Shown here piece by piece: positions 47,801 to 59,966 of a stretch of 64,000 nt of DNA. A program made the position numbers and the translations under genes. Numbering within the stretch: the first letter of the stretch is position 1; every line of letters begins with the position of its first letter. The notes beneath the pieces were generated by a model. It was given only the letters and a program-made list of their open reading frames with translations, ran no database searches and was not told where the DNA came from. The stretch is from Spirodela intermedia (taxonomy: Eukaryota > Streptophyta > Magnoliopsida > Alismatales > Araceae): positions 4,258,892 through 4,322,891 of the forward strand of contig LR746265.1 of NCBI GenBank assembly GCA_902729315.2, given 5' to 3'.

Positions 47801-50800
47801 TCCTCTTCACAGGGTTCATAGCATGATTGAGAAACTTGCGCGGTTTACTGATATTCGATGTTGCCTTATTGTGGGAGGGCTCTCTAGTAAGGTACGCTAG
47901 TGTTCAAAATTTATTTTATTTAATCTTTTCCATTTGTTTTTTTAATGTCATTTGATGGTTTCTTTCATAGTGCATTTTTTTTGTTTTGTATGTAGAAATT
48001 TGGATAGGCTGTTCCAACACAGTGCTCTCAATGTTGTTATTGTATGCCATATTTATTTCTCTACATTTTTTGTGGTCATACGTTGTCATTTTATAACAGT
48101 GTATTGAAGCTTGAATATCCTTCCTGAGTTGTATCAACCACATCTGTTGTATGCTCTCCTTTCAAGATGAAATATTAAACATTCAAGAGTATAGCTTTGC
48201 AAATAACCTTTACAATTTGTATCCACTCCATCTGTTATCCCATTTCTGTGGTCATGAATGAATGCTTATAATTTTTAACAAGTTTTCTTTTCACGCTCTA
48301 TTTAAGTTTCGTTCTGCACTTGGAGGGGATTTTTATGCATCCTTATGGCTTTTCCATTGGAAAATTATGTAAATAATGTATACATTATCTCAAGTAACAT
48401 GATCTATTTTTTCCCTCAGATACAAGAAACAGCTTTGAGATCTATGCCTGATATTGTTGTGGCTACTCCTGGTCGGATAATAGATCATTTACGTAATACT
48501 CAGTCAGTTGGTTTGGAAGATCTTGCTGTGCTGATCCTTGATGAGGCAGATCGGCTCCTGGAACTTGGATTTAGTCAGGAAATCCAAGAACTAGTACTAC
48601 TTCTTTCCCTAACTACTGTTGCTTTTTTCTAAATGATTCTGTTTGTATTGATTTGTCTCTAAGATTTGTACATCTGTCAGAAAAACACAAATGCGGCTCA
48701 GTGAACTTGGTTGATCTTATTACTGAATTTGACATGCTGGAAATTTTAAAATCCCTCGAATTAATCTTGTATTCATCATAATCCCTGTAAATAACCAAAT
48801 ACAGTTAATGAACTGTTTATGTCATATTGATAGTATCTGAGAAGAGATGACAACAGTTGTTTTGTACTTGCAAGCTCATGCTTTGGAGATAGCATTTGAA
48901 TCTGCTTTGCAAGTATCCACCTTAGTAAAGAATGCCATGTACTGAAGTGCTTAGGCTGATGCCAATCGTGACAGACAGAAAGTTCTCACTTCCTTTTATT
49001 TTTATTTTTCAATAGCATATAAATGTGGTTACATCTTGGGTTAGTGGCTATAGAGAAAGCATCCTAATGTAGAGGATTATGCAGCTCAATGGTTTTGCTA
49101 AATTAGACGAGGCAAAGTCTAAGGATGTACAGTGATACAGTTGGTTATAGGTGTATAACGCACGGTGCAGTCTGAAAATAGTCAACATGTTTTAAATTTT
49201 ATTTTCTACCTAGACCATATTGTCCTCGATAAGCTATCATATTTGAAGGTATTCTGTTCATTTGATTATGCTCAGGAGGTATGTCAGATCGGCACGTCCT
49301 AGGATAGGATAACTTTTGTTTTTCAGCTGTACAACGCTGATTACTCATTGAACTTCTGTCCTCATCCCTCTTCCCCATAAGGGTTTCTCTGATCCATGTA
49401 TTTTAGACTTCTTAGAACAACGAGTTACCGTTTGGTTCGATGCATGATGATTCACAGCCTGAGATTATTTCTTCGTAGCTTTGGTCTCTCAGAACGCATT
49501 GAGAATTGGCAGGTACTGTGGTTTATATTTTTCTAAGGGATTGTGTTATTTAGGAGGATTGTGGTTGCAAACTCAGAACATAGTTATGCAAGTTGATTCT
49601 TGCGCAAACGTTGCTGTATCAATCTAAGAAGTTTTCTGATTTCCTAGTCTTTGTACGGTATCAAGTTGGTTGCCTTTCTCCATCTAAAAGCTATTAGCTA
49701 GAAAGAGAGCATGCGTGCTTTTACCTCTGTTGTATGATAAAGTCTTGTTATTTTTGAAAGTGGGTGATATCTTCTGTTAAAATAGTTTCTTCTCCTGGTC
49801 GCTTTCTGTGACCTCTGTTAACTGTTGAATGTTTACTTTTTTTTTTTTCCATTAACATGATGCTGTGATGCAGATTAAGCTCTGTCCCAAGCGTAGGCAA
49901 ACCATGCTTTTTTCTGCTACAATGACCGAGGAAGTTGGGGAACTTGCCAAGCTTTCTCTTACGAAACCTGTACGATTGGAGGCGGATCCATCGACTAAGC
50001 GACCTGCCACATTGACTGAGGAGTAAGCTTAGTTACCTTAGATATTGTGTTTCTAATGGAGCTTTTGTTATTTACACAAACTTTTGAACCTGTTAAATTG
50101 CTTCCATCGTAACATCATTTCTCCACTGGAAAATTGAAGTTCCATTGCCTTTTCTTCATTAATGCTTTGAATAAGGATGAGTCTCAGTGAAAAATTCTCT
50201 GTTCAATTTGAAGAATTCTTCTGTATTTTATTGTTAGAGATCATGCGCAGTCTGTTGGCTTGAATCCGACTTAGTGATGGCCATGCGTACCATGATCTCA
50301 CCCAATAACTATTTATCTCAGGTACTCTTGTTTCATTTAGGCATCACAATTAGACTCGGACGGGGATCAGCTAAACAGAAAAACGTGTCCAGAAGGGTGT
50401 TATTTGGGAGAATAGGTTCTTTGCCCTCCGCACACTGAAAGCTACTAACCGACCTATGTCTCTCCCACCTGTTACTGGTGAAAAATGTGGTTCATCTGCC
50501 CCCTATGGACGAGAATTTGTGACCTACTTAAATACTTGTTGTGTGTCAACTTTAGAGTCAGGATAAAAGTGTCTGCCTTTTCTTAATGAAGGCCAGAAGT
50601 AATTACAGGAAAGTAGTCCCAAGGTAGAAGTATGCTCTATCGTGGTTTCAACTTGATTTCAGCTACCGTCTGGTTCAAAAGCCCGAACTTCAATGAAGCA
50701 GGGAGATTTTAGGTTACACTTGAAAAAGGACTTTGAATTTTTCAAAGTTGTACAAAGTAACAACTGGAATACTTACTAGGAAGTGATCTTTAATGTATAA

Positions 50801-53800
50801 CTAGAGTTTAATCATAGTGAAAATGGATGTTTTACGGGGGGGATGGGGTCCGTGCAAGCTACTCATTTATTAACTGGCCGAGGTGCATTCGTTTCTAATG
50901 GTACAGATCACCCCGACTCAGCTATGTTGACATGAACAGATTTATATCTTCACATTGGATGCAATTTATCCACTAAAAATTCTGATATTTTGAAAATTTC
51001 ATATTTATATCTGGGTTTTGTCTCACATATGGTTTCATTTGTTTTCTCTTCTTGTTTTTCTCGTATCAGAATTGTCACGAATATAATTGATTTGGTGTTC
51101 TTTTGTAACTGTTGTTCGTCAGCATTCTGTTTCCTTCGTATTTCTTACTACATGGTTAATCTTCTTAGATTTTATTTTTCTTTTTAGGCATATCCCAAAA
51201 TCTAATCATCCATTTATGTTTTCATTTTTTTACAATCGAGCAACTGATCTGATATTTCTTTCCCATACAGGGTTGTTAGGGTTCGTAGATCACGAGAAGT
51301 AAATCAGGAGGCTGTTCTCCTAGCCCTTTGCTCCAGGACCTTCACGCACAAAGTTATTATTTTCAGGTTTAATATTATAACTTCTTAAATTAATACGAAT
51401 ACATTCTCGTTCTGATTTCTTCATGAACGTACATTTCTCTTTTAAACGTCGAGTCAAGGTATTGACTTTTCAGTCAGTGAAGGCTTTTGCAGAATGGTAA
51501 ATAGACCAGTAAAACATAAATGCCATTGACTTTGCTTTCATTTTACTGATTGCTGTTAATTATTGTCATGTACGTTACTGTTTATTTTATGTTTCTGTTA
51601 CATAGGTTCCATTTTACTGTTCTCTTTATGTTGTTGTTATGAATTTAGTTGTGGACTTACATTCTTTTACTTTGTTGAGCTCTCACTAATCCACTTGACA
51701 TATTTAAGTTTGTTTTCCCTTAATAATAGATGATATTGATTGCGCTTATATCTGGCTATAAATCTGGTAACCGTAGATTTTCTTATGTTTAGCGTTTTTT
51801 ATGTGATATTTTTGTTCTCAACGTACCCACTTTTTCTTTCAGTGGAACAAAAGAGGCCGCACATAGGTTAAAGATTATTTTTGGTCTTGCTGGATTGAAA
51901 GCTGCTGAACTTCATGGTAATCTTACCCAAGTCCAACGTCTTGATGTAAGTATCATTTCCATATACTCTAATGGTTCCACCTGTTATTCCTTTTTTCTTC
52001 GATGAATATTGATGTTGCTTCTCAATGGATTTTATCTTTCTTTCTGTAAATTTTTACCAGTAGTTTTAAGGCAGCACAAGGTCTCTACGCTCTGGAATCT
52101 ATGAGAAAAGTGGGAAATTGAAACTCGTTATCAATTTGTGCATTTAACATTGTGAGATATTCTCTCCCGGCCATTTGATACCTGGAACTTCATTTGTTGG
52201 AACACAATCCTCACTTGAGATGTGAGAGGGTCATGGACACTGTTATTCAAATTTCTTTGGAAATTTGGGCTACTTACTAAATGCACAAGGTTTATCAGTT
52301 TTATTATGATTTGTGTCCTATAGAATTGTTGGATATTAATCAGTGATTGCTCTTGGGAACTTTATAATGTTTGATTTGATTTTGGTCTCAAAGATATCCA
52401 ATACTGCACTAATAGTCATAACATATGATCATGACTATAGTGGTTGAGAAGGCTATAATAGTCATAACCTTCGTGTCGTAACCTATGTTAATTTGTGGAT
52501 GGTCCCTTCATACTCACTAGTGCTAGTAGTCTACTCTTTATTGGCTGGTCTGATGCATCACCTTGTTTGCTAGGGGTGCCAATGGGTAGCAGTTGTAGGG
52601 ACTGGTTCTAATGCCCTGGTACCAGTCGGGTCGTTCTTGCAAGTATTGGTCCTACATCTTATATGATTAGATTTATTAAGTTATCTTGTTCAACTTCTTG
52701 TCTTTTTTCTTGGTTCACAATTTCCTTCATAGATGGAAACTGCTGGTGCTGGTTTAGACCTGTGGACCAGGTTGGTCAGCTTCTACGTGTGTTTGCCAGT
52801 GGTGAGTGTCATTTGACGACTCGGAAAGATTGATATCAGAATGTGGCTGGATGTGTCTTCTTGTCCTTTTTCTGGCTTGATCCTTTAACCAACACTGTTC
52901 ATCTAATACTGTTGGCGAACATTTTAAGTGAGTGCTGGATGGGGAGAGACGGAAGATGAAGGTGATTCTATACAACGAGCATAAGTATTACGGAGCAAAT
53001 AATTGTAGCCTTAGTAGGGCACAACTCTGTTTCAGTGGTTTGATGGATGAGGGATCCATTATGCTCAAGCTTTAATAATGAGGCCGCTGGGTGGAATTTC
53101 CACGCAGTTGGAGCCTTTCTCCTTTGTCGATCATTCAGATGAACATGGATTCGCAGTAGATGTGTGTAATTAGGCGCCAGTTTGTGGTAGATAGAAGATT
53201 AAATCACTTGAGTTGCTCCTTTTACGGAGGAGAAGGATTTTTTTCACTAATCTGATTGCCTAAATTCGCTGCGCAATTCCGGTTCAGTAGCTTCGCAAAT
53301 GAGGTATCCATTCTTTTATAGGAAAGGGCCTTTATTGGGTTTTTAATATTTAGGTTCCTGGCTACGATGCAGCTGCAGTACATTGTGCAACTCCCAGTGG
53401 ACTTAAGATTTAGGTTACTCATTTTTCGATATCTGCAGCTGATTTGGAAATTTTTCTTATCCTGGAATAGAATGCAAGGTATTTTGTCTGTTCTTCTGTG
53501 AAAAGACCTGGAAACTGTGGGGCCTTGTTGTATTTTCCCTAAGCAATGCTATGATGTGCTGGTATAGAGGCGTTGGCAGAAGGCTACAAATTTAGATTGC
53601 AGTGTCAAATTTATATTGTACGGTACAGTGTTGGTGGGGGATAGTTCATATGTCTAAAAGTCTAATTTTCGTGGCACTCTTTACTTTGGAAATTGACAAA
53701 GAGCCTCGAAACAAGATTGAGCCGATAACTCTCAGGGCCAATTACTAAAAGGTTCATCCCTAGATTGATGGGATGATGAATGAATGACAATTGTGTTTTT

Positions 53801-56800
53801 GAACATCTTTATAGACATCTTGGTTCTATTCTCATCAATCCAGTTAATTTTAGTATCTTTGCTGACTCACCGTGTGTTTATTTAACAGATCCTGGAATTT
53901 TAGGTAATTATCTCATTTTAATTAACTTTCATTTGGCAATTTAGATTTTGCGTATAATGGTCAGATGTTACCTTAACCTGGTGAACTTCCATCTTTTCCG
54001 CACGTGAAAAGACTGATGAGTGCATATTGGTTCCGAACGATGCATCTTGAAGTTAGTTATGGCAGATGTTGTTTTAGCTTATCTTGTAGGAATGGCTTTA
54101 TGCGTACAATTCTGCTGTTTATAGGAAAGAAAGAAAATTTATTGTCAGTTCATTTCCGTTTTAAGGTAATCTTTCTTTTTGTTTTCCTTTTGATGTTGTT
54201 TCTTGGTTCTGTCTCTAGGCTTTGGAACTTTTCAGAAAGCAAGAAGTGGATTTTCTCATTGCAACTGACGTTGCTGCTCGTGTGAGTTTCATATTTCCAG
54301 GGAATTTGTGTCATCAATTACCTCTAAACTCAAGTGTTGTTTCCATAGTCATCTGACCGTTTCTTTTTCTACATCGGTTCTATTTACATAGGGACTTGAT
54401 ATAATTGGGGTTCAGACGGTGATCAACTTTGTGTGCCCACGCGATATCACCAGGTAAATTTGATTCCTTCTTAATTTTGTTGACGTTTTTCTATGATTAC
54501 TACTGTTGAAATTGATGTTATTCTGGGTTGAATTGAGTTGATGTTTTCAAGCTAGGTTTTACACGTCTGTAACTTTATTTAATGTCTTCTGTCCTCAAGT
54601 ACTTCGAGCTATAGTTGTCTTTTTATTTGTTAAAATCCGCTAACTATGACTAAGATTACTATGACTTATCTTCTTCGTCTATTGACTTTCGAATGATTTT
54701 CATTTCTAAAATCTGTTCATCCATTACAAGTAGATCATGCTCTAATTATAGATATGGTGATTGGTTCTTAAACACTAATGCTTATTGTATCTAACAGCTG
54801 AAAATGGCTGTTTTGATCTTTTCCTTTCATTTTGTTTTTTCTCATTAAATTTACACTTTACCTAATTAGATGTACATTATCTCCTGTCTGATTAGCACAT
54901 CTTTTTGTGGTGTCGTAATCTACTGAATTGTCTCTTTAGAATTTGAACTATATGTACCTGCCTGTAAGTTTAAAAGCTCCAGTTAGTGCATTTTTAATGC
55001 GTACATTATTAGAAAGCTCATGCTCATGACTTGGTCTTGAATTATTACTTATCCCCTCTGCTAATTTGCAGTTATGTTCATCGTGTTGGTCTTGAATTAT
55101 TACTTATCCCCTCTGCTAATTTGCAGTTATGTTCATCGTGTTGGTCGAACTGCAAGAGCTGGAAGAGAGGGCCATGCTGTTACATTTGTTACTGACAATG
55201 ATCGTTCTCTTCTGAAGGCCATTGTGAGAACATCTATTATTTAAATTGGTTCCATCATTTTTTTATGCGAGAGAAATGCCATCAATGAAGTAGGTTGATA
55301 TTAAGTTACAAGCTTGCTTGTCATGGTTGTTGACTTTGGCGTTATACTCGAGAAATGTAGTTTAAAAATAAAGATGAAATTATCCTTTTTTTATTATGAT
55401 TTGCGTATCAAATATTTGACATAACGGGGGTCTACGTACCAGGCAAAGAGAGCAGGCTCACAGCTGAAGAGTCGAATTGTAGCAGAGAATTCTATAGCAG
55501 AATGGTGTCGAGCAATTGAAGAAATGGAAGACCGAGTCTCCGCAGTCCTTCAAGAAGAAAGGTTCATTTGAGTTCTACATGAAGATGCTTTTCGCTTTTA
55601 TGCACCTCAACATAATCATTTCCTAATGTTGCAGGGAGGAGAGGGCCCTAAGAAAAGCTGAAATGGAAGCAACTAAGGTTTCTTCTTTAGCTTTAAAACT
55701 GTTTAATGATTTTCACTCATTTTAAGTGTGTATTAGATAAATTATAGACGGGGTATTTAAATTTAAGCGTTGCTACCCTTGACATTTCTGGTGTATATTG
55801 CCGCCCTCTTTGTAATTTTCTTGTGTTGATTAACAGGCGGAAAATATGATCAATCACAAAGATGAGATTTACTCCCGTCCAAAAAAAACCTGGTTTATGA
55901 CAGAAACAGAGAAGAGACGTATAGCCGATGCTGCAAAAGTAAGCTGTTGAATCCGTAATGAATTTTTTGTAGGTTTTTTAAAGTTATTTTGAATTTTATT
56001 CTTATCTTTTATTGGCTTACTTCCTACTGTCTCTTCTTTTGCTATATCCTAACTGTTTAAGATTTTTCTAGCCATGAATATATAATTGAAAAAAATGTGA
56101 AGAATGGGAAATATAAATAAAGGAAATTTGAAAATACTTCTTTCTCACGAATTCCGTTGGCTGATGGCTCTTGGAATCCAAGGATTGGTTAAAGGGCGAT
56201 GAAATGCAGTATGCATGATGCCCAGGTTTTGACATTGTATTCTAGAGAAGGGGAGCACACCATACGTAAAACATGCCCTGCCTACTGCTGCCTATTTGTC
56301 CTGTGCTTCTTTGAGGAACATGCATGAATGGAAAATTTTCCACTGATATGAACAATATTAACTATGACGAGATGCCCATTGGAATGGCTTTGAAAGTCAA
56401 GAATTGAATGCTATAACGATTATAACATCATTATTTCAACAATATTTTTATTGTTTTTACAATAAAACCGGTATTCTTTGTCCTCTCTTCTAAACAATAT
56501 TTCTGACTCTGACTTTTTTTTTCCTCCAGCAAGCTTCCATTCAGAAAAACCAAAATGGAATGAAGCAGGTGATCAGTGCTGAACACGCAGATGAAATAAA
56601 AAAGAAGGAAAAGAGGCAGAGGGAGCGTGAGGTTTGCCTTCTATTCTTTTTCACATATTTGTTTTTTTTTTTGGGTCGGCGGAGGGCAGGGGGGGTAGGT
56701 GAGGTATCAGGTATCAGGAAAAGTAAACAACTTTGTGTGTAGAAAAGAAAGTTGACATTTCTCTTAAATATTTTTGTGCTGTTTAGAAAAACTTGCCACG

Positions 56801-58696
56801 AAAAAAGCGCCGAAAGTTGGAGGCTGCTAGGGAGACATTGGACGACGATGATGACGATGATGGTGGGGCTGACCATAAGAAACAGGTTTGTGCTTATGTT
56901 GAAAAGTGATGATTGTGCTCGTCTTCCCAATGAAACTGTAGCATGCGAAATTGCAATGAGAGAATTAATTCAGATGGTGCTCCAAGTATATTGTGCGCTG
57001 TATTTTGTTCTAATACAGCGGAATTTGACAAAATTGCAGGTTTCAGGAAATGACAAGAAAGAGAACTCGGGTAAATTACTAATGGATGTAGCTAAACGGA
57101 GAGCGAAGTCAATCAAAGCCAGAATGAAGGCGCGAGATTCCGGGAAACCTCTGAAGAAAATTAGGGAGACGCAAAATTTTACGTCCAAGAGAAATCAAAC
57201 TAGAAAAGACGAAATGCTTGAGCTATTCCAAAACGACATGAGTGAAAGCAAGCAAAGACAGGCCTCGACTAAAAGCAAGTCAGCATTGTTTAAGAAAAAA
57301 TCTAAGAGTTCGTTCAAAAGCAAATCAAGGTATGCTTTTCTTTGCTTAAGATTGTTTCCTGCAAAATATTAAGTCATCTGTTTTCCATCTTGTTTGGATG
57401 AACCAAAATAGTTTGTGTAGAGTTGGATCTAACTGTTGGGTAGGTAAGCGTCCTGCAGCAAGAGCAGTACTATACCCACAATGATTGGCCATACAATCGC
57501 TGTTTATATCAAAGAATTAAATATTATACTAGCGTCAATGAATTTAGTATCATGAAAACTTTTTGTAATGCTCAATTTCAGATTTTACGAGTAGACTTGT
57601 ACAAGACTTTTCCTATGTTACCTTGCTTAGGATTATGAAGTAGACCATAAAAAAATTATATCTCGCGACTTAATACATTCCTAAACATGTAGGTTTTCCA
57701 TGCAGAGAATCAAACCATTGCTTTGTGACACTGATCCATGCAAGGCTGCTCAGACCGAACAAATCTTTTATTCGGTGGTTGACTTTTGTGTGGTTATGAT
57801 GATGCCTTTCAAATTTAAAGTTCAGGATTTGCTTGTGTTATCTATCTTGTGTGATTGGTTTCCTTCTCCCCTTTTAAATGGGACAGTTGGTCTGGGGCTA
57901 GGATTGTACGTGACTAGTCAGAGATCCATTAGAGTATTCACAGAAGCCTGAAGGATATAATTCTTGTGTCGAGCAGGGATTTTTGTTCATAGACCCTTCT
58001 CCTACGTGTATTATTGATGGATACCAATTACCACCCTAGCTTTGAATCAATGTCTTCATTTTTCTTTAACCCTGGAAATTAGAAAAACTGCTATTTTTAC
58101 CTCCTACCGTTGACCATTGACTTAACTGCGCCATTGGACTTTATGATCTTGAGAACCGGGTATCATGGATCCGAGAACTATGATTTGACAATGGTTTATG
58201 GCTTTTGAAGTTAAGATGATTCTTTCGCACTTTCCGGCAGGTAAATCCAGTGGGGCGTCCAAAACTGATAGGCCCACCCACCAGTTAGGACTGAGATACA
58301 GTCACTTGCTTAGTACTGCCAACTTTAATGGAATCACTCCCAGATGACTTTGGTCGTGTGTTTTTTTATTTATCTGTTGGCATATGCCTGGAGTGTTCTT
58401 GTGGGAAACTAGTTGACTTTTTTATAAACCACCCAAATGGAATGATCTTCCGGGCAGCTCTTTGACATAATGGAACACAACGCAATCGAGTCTGTAATTA
58501 ATATTACCTGTGGATGGGATTTACTAGGTTATTTACTGGTTCAGTCTAATTGTTCTTCTTATTCTCTCTGAATCAAGTAAATAAATACTTGGCTGTGGAC
58601 TTGAGAATTCCCTTTAATAATATTATCCCACTTGGGAGCATATGTGGTGAATCTCTGACTCTACTCGAACCCATATGCAGGTACAAGCGCAGGTAA
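44884..58696 (+). CDS. RH28: DEAD-box RNA helicase RH28 (DRS1/DDX27 type)
   Basis: Nucleolar ATP-dependent RNA helicase of 60S biogenesis. Coding exons 44884-45174, 45382-45558, 46831-46899, 47029-47135, 47813-47891, 48420-48593, 49874-50022, 51271-51366, 51843-51945, 54219-54281, 54392-54453, 55127-55223, 55443-55561, 55635-55677, 55837-55938, 56530-56631, 56787-56885, 57040-57329, 58681-58696; 745 aa. An acidic N-terminus precedes the Q motif ([11 protein letters not shown]), motif I AVTGSGKT (173-180), Ia PTRELAVQ, Ib [15 protein letters not shown] (282-285), III SAT (313-315), V TDVAARGLDI and [13 protein letters not shown] (460 on). A basic C-terminal tail with a short Asp run ends KSKSRYKRR. 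The last coding exon holds 16 nt. An exact 55-bp tandem duplication doubles the acceptor of the motif VI exon (55071 and 55126); only the second keeps the frame. Start chosen as the first ATG after the leader intron, matching the MxxxFxF(D/E) N-terminus of the family. Confidence 0.95.
55031..55140. repeat. Exact 55-bp tandem duplication across a splice acceptor of RH28
   Basis: 55031-55085 and 55086-55140 are identical; the next six bases (TTGGTC) continue the pattern. Each unit carries the polypyrimidine/TTTGCAG acceptor and the first 14 coding bases (TTATGTTCATCGTG) of the motif VI exon. Confidence 0.96.
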
Positions 58697-59291
58697 TACA
58701 GCGGAGGCACGTCGTTGACTCAGGGTTTCGAAGGAGGCCGTGGCGTAGGATGTTTGATGAAATCATGGGGCAGTTCGTCCTCTTATTTTGTTGTAAGTGA
58801 TAATAATTTTTGTTCTATGCGTAATTTATCCGCGTTTTAGTTATTACAGAGAGATAAGACGGAGCACTTGGATGCTGAAAAAGCTTCATTGTCCCGATTC
58901 TACCGTGAATCGCCGAGGGCCCGTGAAAAAGTGGGCTGCCCACATTCCGACGTTGACTTCGTCTCTTTTCACCAAGGTCAACGGAGGCGCATTCGAAACC
59001 CCTGGGGGGCCGTAAAGAACCCACCCCCCCCCCCTTCCCCCACATTAATAGGGGCCTCCTTTTCTTCCTCTTTCCCACTTTATGGGGCTTCTCTGGTTGG
59101 CCGACCTTCCGTCAGGGCTTCCACGCTGCCCTCTGCTGGGCTGCAGTCCCGTTGGTCGGGTCAGAGTAGAAGAAGAAGAAGAAGAAGAAGAAAGAGAAAA
59201 GGAGGTGGTGGGGGGGGGGTTACTCCTCTTCTGACCGGTGGGTTCCACTCCCTTGTCCTGCGAACTCTTCTTCACATTCAAATCCGAGAGG

Positions 59292-59296
<5 letters not shown>

Positions 59297-59324
<28 letters not shown>
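59297..59324. repeat. (GA)n microsatellite upstream of the subtilase
   Basis: GA dinucleotide run about 650 bp before the subtilase ATG. Confidence 0.93.
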
Positions 59325-59325
<1 letters not shown>

Positions 59326-59716
59326 TTGCTCTGATGCATGTGCGGCGGAGGGGCTGATCCACGCTGGGTAGAGGCCGGCCGGGAGGGGACCCTCGCCGGC
59401 GGCCCATGGGTTGCGTCGGAATCAGAGAAACCAGAGCGTGCTCTCTCTCTCTCTCGCTTGGAGTTTGGGACGGCGGCGAATGGCCGTCTGGGACCGTCGG
59501 TGGAGTTGTTTCGAACTCGGGGGAAAGTGGACTCGTTTCGCTTTTCCGATTACTTCGAGCGGCAAGGCAGTTCGCCTCACGGGAGCGGTGACCGCAGCCA
59601 CCTGGGCCCTGGCGGCAGCCCGAATGACTCCTCTGGTTCACACCCCACAATAAAAATCTCTCTCTCTCTCTCTCTCTCTCTTCTACCCCCTCCCGAGGAA
59701 TAAAAACAGGGTTGAC

Positions 59717-59723
59717 TGACTCA
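59717..59723 (+). promoter_or_regulatory. TGACTCA (GCN4-like bZIP) site next to a W-box core
   Basis: TGACTCA directly overlaps the end of TTGACTGAC (59712-59720), about 245 bp before the subtilase ATG. Motif-based inference only. Confidence 0.35.
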
Positions 59724-59966
59724 TCATCAGCATCTCCATCCCCATCCCCACCCCCGACCACGAGAAACCCTAGTCGCCATTAAAGTGGGCGGGGGGAAGG
59801 CAAGGTGGGTGGTGGCGATGATGATAATCCCTCGTTAACCGTTAAACTCTCCCCTGAACGCCCTTATTTTGAATTACTTGGGATCCATCCCCTCTCCCCA
59901 AACCCCTCCACTCACACAGTCGCCCACAGTCCAGAGTAGCTTCCACTACCGCCGCCGAGGGCACCC

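Larger units (their letters stand above)
58697..59966. other. RH28 3' flank and subtilase promoter/leader
   Basis: Contains a C-run near 59021-59032, (GAA)n at about 59165-59192, a G-run near 59208-59218, (GA)n at 59297-59324 and (CT)n at about 59658-59681. TTGACTGACTCA at 59712-59723 combines a W-box core with a GCN4/bZIP-like TGACTCA. A weak AATAAAAAC (about 59699) could serve as a TATA-like element. Many GC-rich open frames here are composition artefacts. Confidence 0.5.

Noticed and set aside
58868-59761. Long open frames on both strands before the subtilase
   Set aside because: They run through GAA, GA and CT repeats and G/C runs and show no protein domain.
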